Source: Agarophyton chilense
Taxonomy: Eukaryota; Rhodophyta; Florideophyceae; Gracilariales; Gracilariaceae
DNA: 64,000 nucleotides
Reading direction: 5' to 3'
Assembly (NCBI GenBank): GCA_030374765.1
Contig: JARGXX010000100.1
Coordinates: 1,550,001 to 1,614,000, forward strand
Shown here: in pieces, positions 9,711-20,516 of the stretch
How the letters are laid out: each line of letters begins with the position of its first letter
How positions within the stretch are numbered: position 1 is the stretch's first letter
Notes under the pieces: model-generated
Database searches by the model: none
What the model saw: the letters and a program-made list of their open reading frames with translations, nothing else
Told to the model about the DNA's origin: nothing
Made by a program: the position numbers and the translations under genes

Positions 9711-12700
9711 CATCCACCTCCGGAATTCTCAAAGCCAGTCGTCTGGTTTCCCTTTATATTTCCGGTCTTGCCGGTGCTTCGAACTTCGTTCTCGGTTTTT
9801 CCGGACCTTGCGGCGAAAACGCGACTTCAGTTGCCAATGTTCGTCTTAGGCTTGCCCCGTTGGGCTTCTTCTCTTCTTGGAACATGCTGCGCTCCTCAGG
9901 GAAAGTTACGCTCTTCAATCTTTTTCTCGGAATTGGCTTGCTGATCTCAGCTTCAGTTCCATCTTATTCTACGCCAAATGGTTATTCTGTTCTGTCATCA
10001 GGTCTCCCTGTAGAGTCTTCACGAATTCTGATACGTAAGGTTTCATCCTCAATTTCTTTCGCATCTACTGCGTGGTCTGAGGGAGAGACTGCAGAGTGCT
10101 GCGCGCTCACAATGCGGATCGCCGTGTCTCCTCTCACTGCTACAATGGGAGTTATGATTATGTCATGCGCGGATGTGCCGTGTGTCGCAGAACTGTTGTT
10201 CAGCACTTTAAGTCGTATCTCCGAACTCTTTTCACCACCTGGCAGTTTTGGAATTATTTAGCTCTGCGGCGGTATGTCCGCAAGCTCCTGCACAACTAGT
10301 GGCTGTGGTGGCTCCTGCACCCCAATATCTCCACATGTGGTTCCTCTCCCTGTACGTCAGCTTCTCGATCTGGCGCACCAACTACTCCATCGCGAGAAAT
10401 GCGCTCCACTTCAGTACTTCTCCGTATTACTACGGTATATTCGTCGAATTCGACAACTTCATGCAGTCCTATAGCGATCGATGCTAACTTATGACGGCGT
10501 TTCCGTTCCGTGTCCTCTCCGGTTTTCCGGCTATCTTTCCTTTCCACTCTCACGAAAACGTGTCCTCCAACTACGATATCCGGGAGTGCCCGTCGCATTG
10601 GCGCGTCGAATTTACGCTTGTAGCGCGTTTGGGCCTTTCCCATCTCTTTTGCAGCCTTTGTCGTGCGTTTGCGCAACTTATTCTTCCAGCGTAGGGGAAA
10701 CTGAGCCGGCGGCGGCATTGAATTTTCTTCGGTTCTGTCCGAATCTACCTTGATTGGCAAAGCCGCTGGTCGGCGCGATATTACCAATCCAAAGGGGGTT
10801 AGCTTCGTCGTCAAATGCACTTGCGTATTGTACGCGTAGCAAAGCATGTCTGTATACAGATCCCAGTCCTTTGGGTGTTCTCCGATGTAGTCCCGAATTG
10901 CGGCGAATAGTGTACGGTTGTACCGTTCCACGTGTTCGTTACATTACGGATGATACGTTGTGGTGAACACTTTCTTAACTCTAAGTATCCTGCATACATC
11001 TTGAAAGAAGCGTGCAACGAATCACTTTTCACTATCTAAGAGCAGAGTATCTGGTGGTCCGTAGTAATAAACCCAATGGTGAATAAACGCTCGTGCTATC
11101 ACGGAAGCAATAACCCGTTCCAGTGGAACAGTCTTAACCAGCTTAGAGAAGCGATCCGATATTATCAAAAGGTATCTGTTTCCCCGCTTCGAGCGCATTA
11201 ATTCCACAAGTATGTCAATATTGACATACTGTAGAGATGCAATTACTGGGAACACCTTCAATGTCTTCTTCTTTTTCCAGAGCTTCACTCTATTCCTCGC
11301 GCAAGTTAAGCACATCATAGCTATTGCGTGACAATCCATTGCCAAAGTTGGCCAATAAAAGTCTCTTCTGAAGGTTAGATACAGCTTCGTACCTCCTGGA
11401 TGACCAGACATTTGCGAATAATTTTCCAAATGCAGTACTCTGCTCTTGAGAGCGTATGGTTTCACGAATTGCTCATACGATTCAACAGTGCGTTCAATGA
11501 TTCCTCGATCGTCGAGAAGAAAAGGCAACACCTCTCTCCCATTAAGACGAGAGCGGTTTTCCGCGCAGAAGGCATCTAGGCTTGTTCACATAATAGCTCT
11601 TCAAGAGAGATTCGTTCGAGTTGATCTTCTGGATCAGTGTCCGTAGTCTGGGCTACCAGTAATTTCATTTGATGATCCTCTTCTTCTAGATGATCTTTTT
11701 CTCCTTCATTCGTTCTCGAATTTTCCGTTACCAAACATAGTATCTTATCATCGATGTCCAATTGGGTTTTTCCCAACGTCTCGAGTCGCAATGACGCGTC
11801 AGAGTGTATGTTTGAAGTTCCTTTTTGCAGTTTATTGTGAAATCAAATTCTGAAAGCTACAGACGCCATCGCATTAAGCGTCCCGACAGGTTGGTAATCG
11901 AAATGAGCCATCTGAGGCATGAATGATCGGTATTGACCGTAAAGCGAGCCCCCTATAGGTAAGGTTTGAGGGTCGTAAGAGCCCAAACCATAGCAAGGCG
12001 TTCCTTTTTTGACACAGAGTAGTTCTTTTCTGCCTGGTGCGGTGTTGTCGACCAGTATGCAATAGATTGTCGTATGCCGTCTTCGTGCGTTTGAAAAAGG
12101 GCACACCCTATCTGATAATCACTGTCGTCCGTGTCGACGGAGTAAAGAAGATCAGTTTTTGGAAGAGATAACATAGGAGCTGTGGTCAGCACGTGTTTTA
12201 GCTTTCCGACAGCTTCCGTTTCGGCTTCTCCAAATTCCTTCAAGGGAACGAGTTGTCCCTTCTTCAACAAAGCATCCAAAGGTGCAGCGATATGCGAATA
12301 GCGCAGCACAAATCGTCTGTACACGTTACAAAGTCCGAGAAAATATTTCAATTGCGTCTGCAATCGCGGATGTTTGAACTCACGAATCGCAGCGGTCTGA
12401 ACTTCTTCCATTCCCAGTTTCCCTGGCTTTATCTGTGTCACAGGTATTTCAATTGGTCTGTGAACCATTCACACTTCTTGGTCTTCAAGGTAATTCCAGC
12501 TTGCTGTAACTTCTCGAGGATTCCCTCAACATTCCCGAAATGGTCTTCTATATTCTTACTGAAAATGATGATGTCATTCAAGTAGACAAGAAATGTTTTC
12601 CACTTATACTGTGATAATATTAAATCTATAACACGCTGAAAAGTCGCAGAGGCGTTGGTCAAACCAAATGGCATTCGCTTACAGCGATACAGGTCTGCAT

Positions 12701-14087
12701 GACACGCAAATGTAGTCTTATCTTGGTCCTCTGGGGCGACTGGTATCTGCCAGTATCCCTAATTTGCGTCATGTGTAGTTAAAACATTGCCTTCTCCAAG
12801 AATATCGATTCATTCATCCATACGCGGTAATGGGTACGTATCCCTCACAGTTACTACATTCAGTTTTCTGAAGTCAACGCAAAATCGTAAAGAACTATAT
12901 CCTTTGAGAACAAGGACCACTGAGGATTCCCAAGCTGATTGAACTGGCTCAATGATTCCATTCTCCAACATGGATTCCACGTGTTCTTGCTCAATCTGAC
13001 GAGTTGGCGGGCCTGTCCGATACGGGAATTGAGCGATGGGTCCTGTACCCGGTACAACGTCAATATAGTGTTCTGTAGCCGCGATCTGTCCAATGTGTCC
13101 ACTCTACACATGTGAAAACCTCAGCAGCAATCTGCGCAATCTTCCTTTATACTCCTCAAAAACGTGTTCCATCTTCACGCCCTCGAGTTCTTCTTCCATC
13201 TCTTTTTGAGAGATATTCTCTTCCTTCATTTTTTTCATGTTCTCGACCGCTTCTGTGGCTGTCGGCTTCTGCTCGCCTGTGGGCGTTACTCTTAAGACGT
13301 CTGTCGTCATAATGTGTGTCGGTATCACAACTGAAGGGTGTGGCAGTGCCATGCCCAAGAGCTGATGCTTGTGTAAGCAACGCTCCTCAGAGCCAGCATC
13401 GCTCACCAATATCCTCAAAGCGATCTTCGGGCTCACTTGTGCAATACCGTTAGCGACTAGCAATTCACTGGTGTGATACAGTGCCGAGTTCGGCTAAATA
13501 ACGACAAGTCCGTGCTTCTCAGTAACGACTGATACCGATGTTTGACTTTTTGGTGGTATCATCGTTAGTTTACACACCAGAATCTTCGCAGATGTTCTGC
13601 CCAGTGGGGCTTCGTATTCCAATGGCGGTGGTAATCGTGCAAATGATGCGGATCGCCGCAGAGGTCTGCGCACGATTGGCACTGTAGAGCCATCATCCAG
13701 TTTCACTTCCCGATTCTTCGAACGAATCGATTCGAAAAACTTGTCACAGTAGTCAAAACCCAGCACAACTGGTGGAGCCAATGTGCTACATACAATAAAT
13801 GTTAACATGAAAACATGATTTCCCAAGCGAACGACAAGTCGTATTGTTCCAATAGACTTTATCGGTCTCTTGTTCGCACCACGGATATCCGGTATTTGTG
13901 CCTGTTGTATTTGAGCTCGCTCGTCTTTGCGCAATTCAGACAGCCTGATAAAGTTCGGGCCTGAACCCGTATCCAATACAGCGAGTCTTCCCGATAACAG
14001 CGCTTGAGAATAGCCGACGTCGGCATAGACCTTGTAGTTCCTTCGGGCCATAATCATGACGTGACTGATCCTCCTACTTGGCCACAC
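9711..14087 (-). pseudogene. GyB pol: protease, RT, RNase H, integrase (decayed)
   Basis: Protease with LDTGSG at about 14000, ORF 13494-14087. RT follows (13463 to 12438); its catalytic box reads YLND near 12580 instead of YLDD, and the DE, AN and KYL contexts carry stops. RNase H (12468-11953) reads SVDTDDSDYQIG. At its start the RT/RNase H boundary reads RLQTQLKYFLG with CAG and CAA codons where the GyA and GyC families have TAG. Integrase (11531-10296) keeps GHPGGTK, NIDILVE and HVERYNRT, but the second acidic region reads LLDSEK followed by a stop. The linker beyond 10296 is decayed, and no chromodomain remains because of the deletion near 9710. Confidence 0.85.
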
Positions 14088-14183
14088 ATATCGTCTCCAA
14101 GGACGGTTAAAGATTAAGTCAAACTGTACATAGTTTCCGAAATAAGAAGATCTTTCTGGTCTCAGTAAAACCTTCGATTTAGA

Positions 14184-16430
14184 TTAACGGGAGCGGGGCA
14201 ATGTCCGTAACCGGATCAGTATGGTGGGTTTGAATCCACCCAACCCCCTGCGAGCGCCCTCATTTAATTTCCCGATGACGTGGGTTTCCACCTCGCCGCA
14301 TCGGCGTTTCTCTGTACTTCTGGGGTTAAAATCTGTGATCTTCCGGAGTTCTGAGCTCTCGCATGAGTTCTGCGTACCATATACGCAAGTCCCCAAGCTT
14401 TGGCCTTCCAATATGATTGCCACGGTACAAGGGTTCGTTCTGGCTCCGGGAGAGCTTCATAGTTCGAAATAACTCGATGAATCTGTTTAAAGGGCAAAGT
14501 GCACTCTGAGGACAAATGATGTCTACCAAAGCACCCATAACATATAAGGCCGTCCCTGTTCAACCTCAGCTGTGGCTGTTCTGTAACACGGGTATCCAGC
14601 CGCCCAGGTCTCTAAGAAGTAAATCCATCCGCTGGCGGGACCATCGGACTCCTTCTGTAAGGATAACGGCGTGTCTCCCGAGCCAATATATCATCTTCCA
14701 CATGGGAATCAGTTGAGGGAAAATCAGTAGTAAGCACTGACCCCCCTGGATCATCCAGATAACTAATTGCGTCTTCTCCAGTATAGATGGTATCATGAGG
14801 CGTAAACGTCGAAACGCGTGATTTCTCAGGCGACTCCAGATGGAAAACCTTGCCTCGCTTGATAGAGCGTTTTACATCCTTGTTAGCAACGGGTTATGTC
14901 CCTAAACAACGTGTTCCACCTCCGCGACGAGCACGAACTGCTTCACCTTCAGCCTGTGCGTACTGCACTAATTCCAGAAAACTGATTCTCGAGTGCTTCT
15001 CCCGATGACGGGCTACCAATGACTTGGTAGTCGGCTCAAGTCCATCGACAAAGAGTGTTATCGTCTCGTCCGTAGAATGGAAATCTCCACAGCGTGTAGC
15101 TGCATTATTTACTCTTGAACTGTATTCAACCTCCTTTTCTCCAGGCTTCTGGGTAATATCTCTGAGATTCAGAATAGCTTCACGAATCGCATTAGACATT
15201 GCGTGACTACGCAGCAAGTACTGCAGGGTTTGGGCCCAACAGGTGACTCCACCTTCATCGACGGAAAGTGAATCACTCACGGCACAGTATTGCTCCAATG
15301 CAAATCCAACCAATAGTGTGGATGTGCCACGAATGCTTGGGCTTCACTCATCCCCAGCCTGTCGGCTTCGGCTACAAAGCGATTGAGAAATTCAAATATA
15401 AGAATGGGATCCTTCCCAGAAAAAGTAAGATCATCGAGGCAAATCTTCAAACGCTTAATGTGATCTCTCACTTTGGCTGTCTCGCGACCTGTTCGCTTCC
15501 CCTTTCGGACCTTCAGCCGACACACACGATAATTTGTAATCTTCCTGTGAAGCGGGTTCGTACACGAAAGCGGTTTCAGATTTTTGTAGAGCGGTCCCTT
15601 CTCGCGGGACAGTAGTGAGCTACCAGTTCTTTTCTTTCTCGAACTGTGAGTGTACTCCTCGCTCGAGGTATCATCAAAAGATGAAATTCCGTTCTCAGAA
15701 TCGTCCGTATCCGAACTTTCGGAATTCGTATGATCGGAAACATCTCCGACTCCATCGGTGTCATGTCTTCTTGCAAGTTTTCTCGATCTAGAGCGTCATG
15801 ACGAAAACTTCTGTACCTTCGACTTCTTTGAGTCTTTCTTGCATGACCGCTCATCAGCAACGATGAGTCACACCTCCTCTACTTCAGGATGAGGAATTTA
15901 CAACAATGCATTAACCGAAGTCTTCAATCGCTCTAAGCGAGGGTTCACACGTGAAAGAACCTCTTTAACAGTAGCCGGTATAGCTGATATGGCCCCTGTG
16001 GCATTTCCTTGGTCTTCTAGCAATTTATTTAGATCTTCTCGCATTGTCCGAACAGTCTCGGCCATCCGATTCATTTCTAGATTTCGATTCTCCAGAGCCG
16101 TGTGCTCTCTTCTAACGTCTCTCATGACGATTTTAACAAGTTTACTTAACCTTCCATCTCCTCCAGACGGATCTTCTGCGTCGCAGATTCGGCACGGAGT
16201 TGATGTAATTCAGCTCGCAAGGCTGCACCTTCCGTGATATCATGTGTAGATGAGGTAGTAGCGTCGAGAGCGATCGTTGTCTGAACCTCCGAAGGTGCAG
16301 CTGCGCCTCCTGTCGATTTCGAATTCTTCTTCGCCTGACGATATAAGCGGTTGCCGGCCTCTGTAGAAGTGGCTAAGCGTGGTGCCGCGTACTCACTTCT
16401 ATCCGAATCCGGTCGGATTGTCGTCTGCAT
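14184..16430 (-). pseudogene. GyB gag (decayed)
   Basis: Starts MQTTIRPDSD at 16430 and continues through a coiled-coil-like segment (16125-15898), a basic and acidic hinge, the capsid-like region (RDHIKRLKI, FLNRFVAEAD, then LLRSHAMSNAIREAILNLRD at about 15200) and a CCHC knuckle CYGCFGRHHLSSEC near 14520. Several stops and frame changes break it (for example after LRAEL..MEG at 16146 and SVNALL at 15898). It is alignable with GyA2 gag over most of its length. Confidence 0.8.
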
Positions 16431-16792
16431 GGCGGCAAATTATCACTTGCAATCCAGACAACAAATGCGAACGACGCAAACAAAATTTCTCAATGGAAAA
16501 AATATATATGGCGATCGATACAACCAATATCGACAACTATAGAAACTTGTAGCAAATAGAACAAACAAAAAGTGAAGATTCACAACTAGTATTCGGGTTG
16601 ACTGACGAACGTGTCGAACGGTTAGATCCAGTTCCAAATGACTTCTTATAATGTAGATTCCGTGATGGCGGTTCAAGCTTCAGCTCACTGATTTCAGTAC
16701 AATGCATGGAAATCCAACAAGGATCATTAGAACGTGCAAAACACGATATGTCCGGTCCAAGCGACAATTATTCAACACACAGGTGTACTTCT

Positions 16793-16810
16793 TTCTAAGT
16801 CGGGAGACCA
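16793..16810 (-). other. GyB tRNA primer binding site
   Basis: The plus strand reads TTCTAAGTCGGGAGACCA, the 3' end of a tRNA with CCA, three bases from the LTR. The same 18 bases flank the GyC 5' LTR (26726-26743), and GyA2 has them with one change (50212-50229). Confidence 0.78.
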
Positions 16811-16813
16811 ATT

Positions 16814-17360
16814 TATTTGGTATTGCACCGAAGACTGTAGAGGTCTCGGTGCAGTGGGTATCCACAGAAATAACCACGAAAAGCGGGTGTCGCCCTGCGA
16901 GCGACGGTTCTTTAGATAAAAAGAGTGTGTGCGGATAGCAGCCAGGTGTGCCTGAACAATGAGGACAATACGTGTATTCACGAGGCGGTTGTCCAGATGC
17001 AACGGTACGTCATGCACACGAGATCGGCTCGACAACCCTTTTGACAACATATATAACCAGGTAACAGTAGTGAAAACAACAAAGAAACAACACACACACA
17101 CAGAAGGCTGTAGAAAAAAGGTGGTAAATGCGCAACAGTAGGGGGTATCCTTGGAACAAGAGCTATAGCTTAGAACGGTTAAGAACTGATACTATAGGTG
17201 CCTCTTTGTGGTGAACCACTTTAGGATTTCTGGGACTCACCAAGATGGTGCTTAGGTTGGTTATTCTTTTGCCGCCCTCACCTGGGCCTTGCGCCCTTTA
17301 ATGTGCCACGAGGCAAGGCAAGTACTGTACAGTAGGGCATACACGTGACGTGCCACTACA
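16814..17360 (-). repeat. GyB 5' LTR
   Basis: About 547 bp between the primer site and CCACTACA at 17360. The first base pair of the LTR seems mutated (TATTTGG rather than TG). A diverged copy is found at 36714-37308; shared stretches include GACTGTAG, the GTGTGTG region, CCAAGATGGTG and the GTGACGTGCCACTACA end. TATATA at about 17048-17055 is a possible promoter element. Confidence 0.65.
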
Positions 17361-17498
17361 CAAGTATCTAAACAATACTAAATAAAATATTTGGTGATGG
17401 CACCTCACAGTGCACACAAAAAACAGTACTTCTTAATTAAAATTCTCCTGTCCAAACCTTTCCATGAGGTAGTTCTTCTCATATCTTCTCGTAGTCAA
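17361..17498. other. Spacer between GyB and GyC
   Basis: 138 bp with no gene. Its last five bases, GTCAA (17494-17498), are the left target duplication of GyC; the sequence resumes at 27611 with the second GTCAA. Confidence 0.8.
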
Positions 17499-18362
17499 TG
17501 TAGGACAATGCCCACAAGGGGGAAACCCTACGAAGACGTCCGGATCTTCCTCTCACGAGGTAACCGGCGCGGTAGAGCTCTCCCAGGGATCGGCGCGCAA
17601 TGCCGGGTGTAAGCCGGAGCCGAACCGTCGCGACGGGCGCAGGGAGGCTGAAAGAAGCCGAGAATATCCGCCGAAGCGGTGCTTGCGTATCCTCTGAGGA
17701 GGCAAAACCCACGAGAGTGGCGAGCACGACAGGTGTCAGTGCGAGCCGCAAGAGCGGGAATTGCCCAATGAAGGGGAGGAAAAGGGAAGGAAAATGGGAA
17801 CGGAGGCAAGAGGGCGAGGTTGACCACGAGTCACAAGAGGGGACTCGGGAATAGCCGGCACTGCCGGGTGTAGCAAACCGTATACACGGGCGGAACCACG
17901 GAAGTGGGAATAGATACCCAACACACGAAGGCTGCTTGAACGTCCAAGGGGGCTGGGAAGCCGGGCACCACGGGAAATCCCTCCGTAAGGAGTTGTATAT
18001 CCGCGCAGGCGGATCGACCCAGAGCCAAGATCTGGAAGACCAAGATCACCCTTGTTGGGGAGACTTTACTGGACCGGCGGCCGCGAGGCCGGCGGCCTAA
18101 GTACTGTAGTCACCGTAGAATAGAATAAATAAAGTCTATCCTAAATAGCTAAATGTCCGTCTAACAAAAGGGGCCAATCTGGCGGCCACGTGTCGCGCGG
18201 GCGCTACGGCCACGTGTATGGCACCCGGTCCCGCCGGTGCATTACCGGCGTTCCGGCCATCGCCGTGAAACGGATTACTCCTACTCATAACGAGGTTGCA
18301 CGCCGGAGGCTCCGGAAAAAACTTAAGTCCCCAAAAACCTCCCTGGAGGACGTTGCTCTTCA
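17499..18362 (-). repeat. GyC 3' LTR
   Basis: 864 bp, on the plus strand TGTAGGACAATG...GCTCTTCA, nearly identical to 26747-27610. It lies next to the polypurine tract at 18363-18374. Confidence 0.95.
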
Positions 18363-18374
18363 TATCCCCCCCTT
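18363..18374 (-). other. GyC polypurine tract
   Basis: On the minus strand AAGGGGGGGATA directly precedes the 3' LTR (TGAAGAGC). Confidence 0.85.
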
Positions 18375-18531
18375 AAGACAGGGCGAACACCTCGAAGAGG
18401 AAGTCGGCATGGCAGCTCGTCATGATAAGAGCGCGTCCGACACCGGGTCTCCGGAAACCAACACACCCTGACCAAGGATCCCACGCACGCTCTTCGCATC
18501 CGATTCCAACAACAGCACACCAACACGCACC

Positions 18532-20184
18532 ATGTCCAACCCCGACCGTCATTACACATCTGCGACTCCCGCCCTTGGCGGTTCCACCGGCTTCCGGTCC
18601 GCGCCCCACCCTGGGGATGTTACCAACCTCGCGTACGAAGACCGCCGTATTGGCGCCCGCTTTCCCGGACAGGCGGACCCACCGCAGTGGCCGACCTACG
18701 ACGCCCTTGTGGGTGCAAATCCGAGAACTCGGCATGGATCCGCGAGAATGCGGTATGCGCCTTGGTTTCACCCATTGCCTGTCCGCGACGAGGATTTGAT
18801 CCAATCCTACACCGATAATTCGGAGATGCTCCCGGGCGACCTGCCCGGCGTGGTGACCCTGTCCTGGGATTGGCGTAATCGTATCGCCATCCCGGTACAC
18901 CACATACTCCGCCGACGCGGTGAATCCTCTGCGGAGGCTCAAGCCGCACTTGTGCGGATCACTTATCTCAAGCACCATCGGGCGCCTTTCGAGTTCCCGA
19001 TACCGCCAGAGGTCGAATTCGACGTCCACCTTTACCGCACTCGCGGGGAAATGTCGTACTGTGACCGTCTTAACGGATTGGAAACCCTCGCTTGGAGGGG
19101 CACACCGATCGCTAGGCAAGAAGCCCTTTGCTGGGCACAACCGATTCTTCGGGCAGAGTTCCGCTACCAACCGCGGCAGTCGCGCTCGAACTTCCTTCAG
19201 AACTTCATCCGCGATGAGCAGCGTTGGCGGGCCCGGACCGGGTATTTCGTACCGTACCAGAGCACGGAGATTGAGCGCATCGCGCCTGCTCACCGACATG
19301 GTCGGTACGTCAGTCTCCCAGACTGGTGGTCCTCCTTGGAGGCGTGCTGGGGTTGCTTCGTTGAGCTGCCCCCAGTATTCACCTATGTAGGGTCGTCGTT
19401 CTTGAACGATCCCCAGTCGGGGTGGTGGTCCGTTGTGGTAGGCGAATGGGCCGTCGGCACTGCGGCTTTTATCTTCGCTGAGGCGTACGACCAATACCGA
19501 TTGTGGTACGTGCCACGGCGTGTGCAGGCTGCGATCCGTCGTTTGGACATGCGCATCCCCCTCGGGGGCGAGGCGAACGAAGAAGAGATGCTGGGCCTCC
19601 TCGACTTTGTGGAGGGGGTCCAGTGGGATGAGGTCCCGCTGGAGAACTCCCAACGCATTCAACTGCGTCGCGGGTCTGGCCCCGGACTCGGGAGGAATAC
19701 AGCGCTAGCGGGGGATTTCCTCTACTTCGACCCCTGGGAGTACCACGAGATCAGCCGCGAGGAAGCGGAAGCCAACCGGCATGCGCCGCGTGAAGTCCCG
19801 GCCGACCACCCGCGAGGGTATGTCGACTCGAGCGACTATTACCGCGACTATGCGGATGGTGACCCGATGGTCGACAACGAACCGGAGGATCCGGGTTACG
19901 CTCCGATGGAGGATGACGAGTCCGGCCAGGCCGGTGAGGAGTCCGTTGAATACGGTGGTGCGGCTCCATCCGGGGCTGCTGATGCCGTGCGAACGGATTC
20001 CTATCCAACTCCATCGGTGTCGGGCCCGCCCGCAACTGCCGCTGGCGCGGAGCTGGGCGAGGTCCTCGCGCGCTTCCTTCAGGAGGTGGGGCTTCGCCCT
20101 TCCGAGATCTCGGGTGATGTGGCTGCCATGCGGGATGCCTTAGCCAACCGCCTGGGCGGGGGTCCGCCTCGTGCGGAGGAATGA
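18532..20184 (+). CDS. GyC antisense ORF, 550 aa, unknown function
   Basis: Complete ORF on the strand opposite to GyC gag and pol. Homologous to the GyA protein at 6636-8318: APWFHPLPVRDEDLIQSY (76-93), RAEFRY (207-212), TGYFVPYQ (236-243), GRYVSLP (257-263), CFVELPP (275-281), GSSFLNDPQSG (287-297), AYDQYRLWYVP (318-328) and ALAGDF further on. The N-terminus is low in complexity; the C-terminal 150 residues are acidic and end in a helix-like stretch (EVLARFLQEVG). No recognised domain, signal peptide or clear membrane span. The start CACCATGTCC has a good translation context, and the leader from the LTR edge is 169 nt. Pol of the same element converges on it, with stops 332 nt apart. Full openness despite divergence from the GyA copy suggests selection on the protein. 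Confidence 0.85.
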   Translation: MSNPDRHYTSATPALGGSTGFRSAPHPGDVTNLAYEDRRIGARFPGQADPPQWPTYDALVGANPRTRHGSARMRYAPWFHPLPVRDEDLIQSYTDNSEMLPGDLPGVVTLSWDWRNRIAIPVHHILRRRGESSAEAQAALVRITYLKHHRAPFEFPIPPEVEFDVHLYRTRGEMSYCDRLNGLETLAWRGTPIARQEALCWAQPILRAEFRYQPRQSRSNFLQNFIRDEQRWRARTGYFVPYQSTEIERIAPAHRHGRYVSLPDWWSSLEACWGCFVELPPVFTYVGSSFLNDPQSGWWSVVVGEWAVGTAAFIFAEAYDQYRLWYVPRRVQAAIRRLDMRIPLGGEANEEEMLGLLDFVEGVQWDEVPLENSQRIQLRRGSGPGLGRNTALAGDFLYFDPWEYHEISREEAEANRHAPREVPADHPRGYVDSSDYYRDYADGDPMVDNEPEDPGYAPMEDDESGQAGEESVEYGGAAPSGAADAVRTDSYPTPSVSGPPATAAGAELGEVLARFLQEVGLRPSEISGDVAAMRDALANRLGGGPPRAEE

Positions 20185-20516
20185 CCGGAGCTTCCGGTAG
20201 AATGTAGGGCGGCGCCACTAGGGTGCCCTTGCCAGTAGTGAGAAATAAAAGAAGAGGGTCGCCTTTCCGACGCCCTTTCCCAAGTCCGCTTCTTTCTTTC
20301 CGGGGTACCGGCCTTCAACCGGGGTTCCGGCGTTGCAGGGAACCAGCCTAGCTGGGAGTTCCGTGTTTAACGGTGGGCGCTTCGAGCGCGGACCAGGTAA
20401 CTGGCACGACCACCAACAACGTTGGGGTAGTGTGAGCGGTTGCTCCTTTCCCCGCGTTGGGGCATGGACGGAGATGGCGCGTGGCGCCATCAGCCATTCC
20501 ATTCCGTGTTCACGGT
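20185..20516. other. GyC interval between convergent 3' ends
   Basis: 332 bp between the stops of the antisense ORF and of pol. GC-rich, with no gene seen; it probably holds the 3' UTR and termination signals of the antisense transcript (AATAAAAG near 20244). Confidence 0.5.

Larger units (their letters stand above)
9154..17360 (-). mobile_element. GyB: degenerate Ty3/gypsy element
   Basis: Minus-strand element running from its 5' LTR (16814-17360) and primer site (16793-16810) through gag and pol to a fragment of its antisense ORF, where GyA is inserted. Its 3' LTR is not visible and should lie beyond GyA and CoA, left of the window. Its LTR aligns with the GyD LTR at 36714-37308, so GyB and GyD are one broad family. 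Confidence 0.82.

Noticed and set aside
9158-10261. 367-codon plus-strand ORF as a single protein
   Set aside because: Only the first about 180 codons match the antisense protein family; the rest is the reverse of the decayed GyB pol linker.
18373-19662. 429-codon minus-strand ORF opposite the GyC antisense ORF
   Set aside because: It mirrors the GC-rich coding strand of the 550-aa ORF, has no homologue in GyA, and overlaps the polypurine side of the element.
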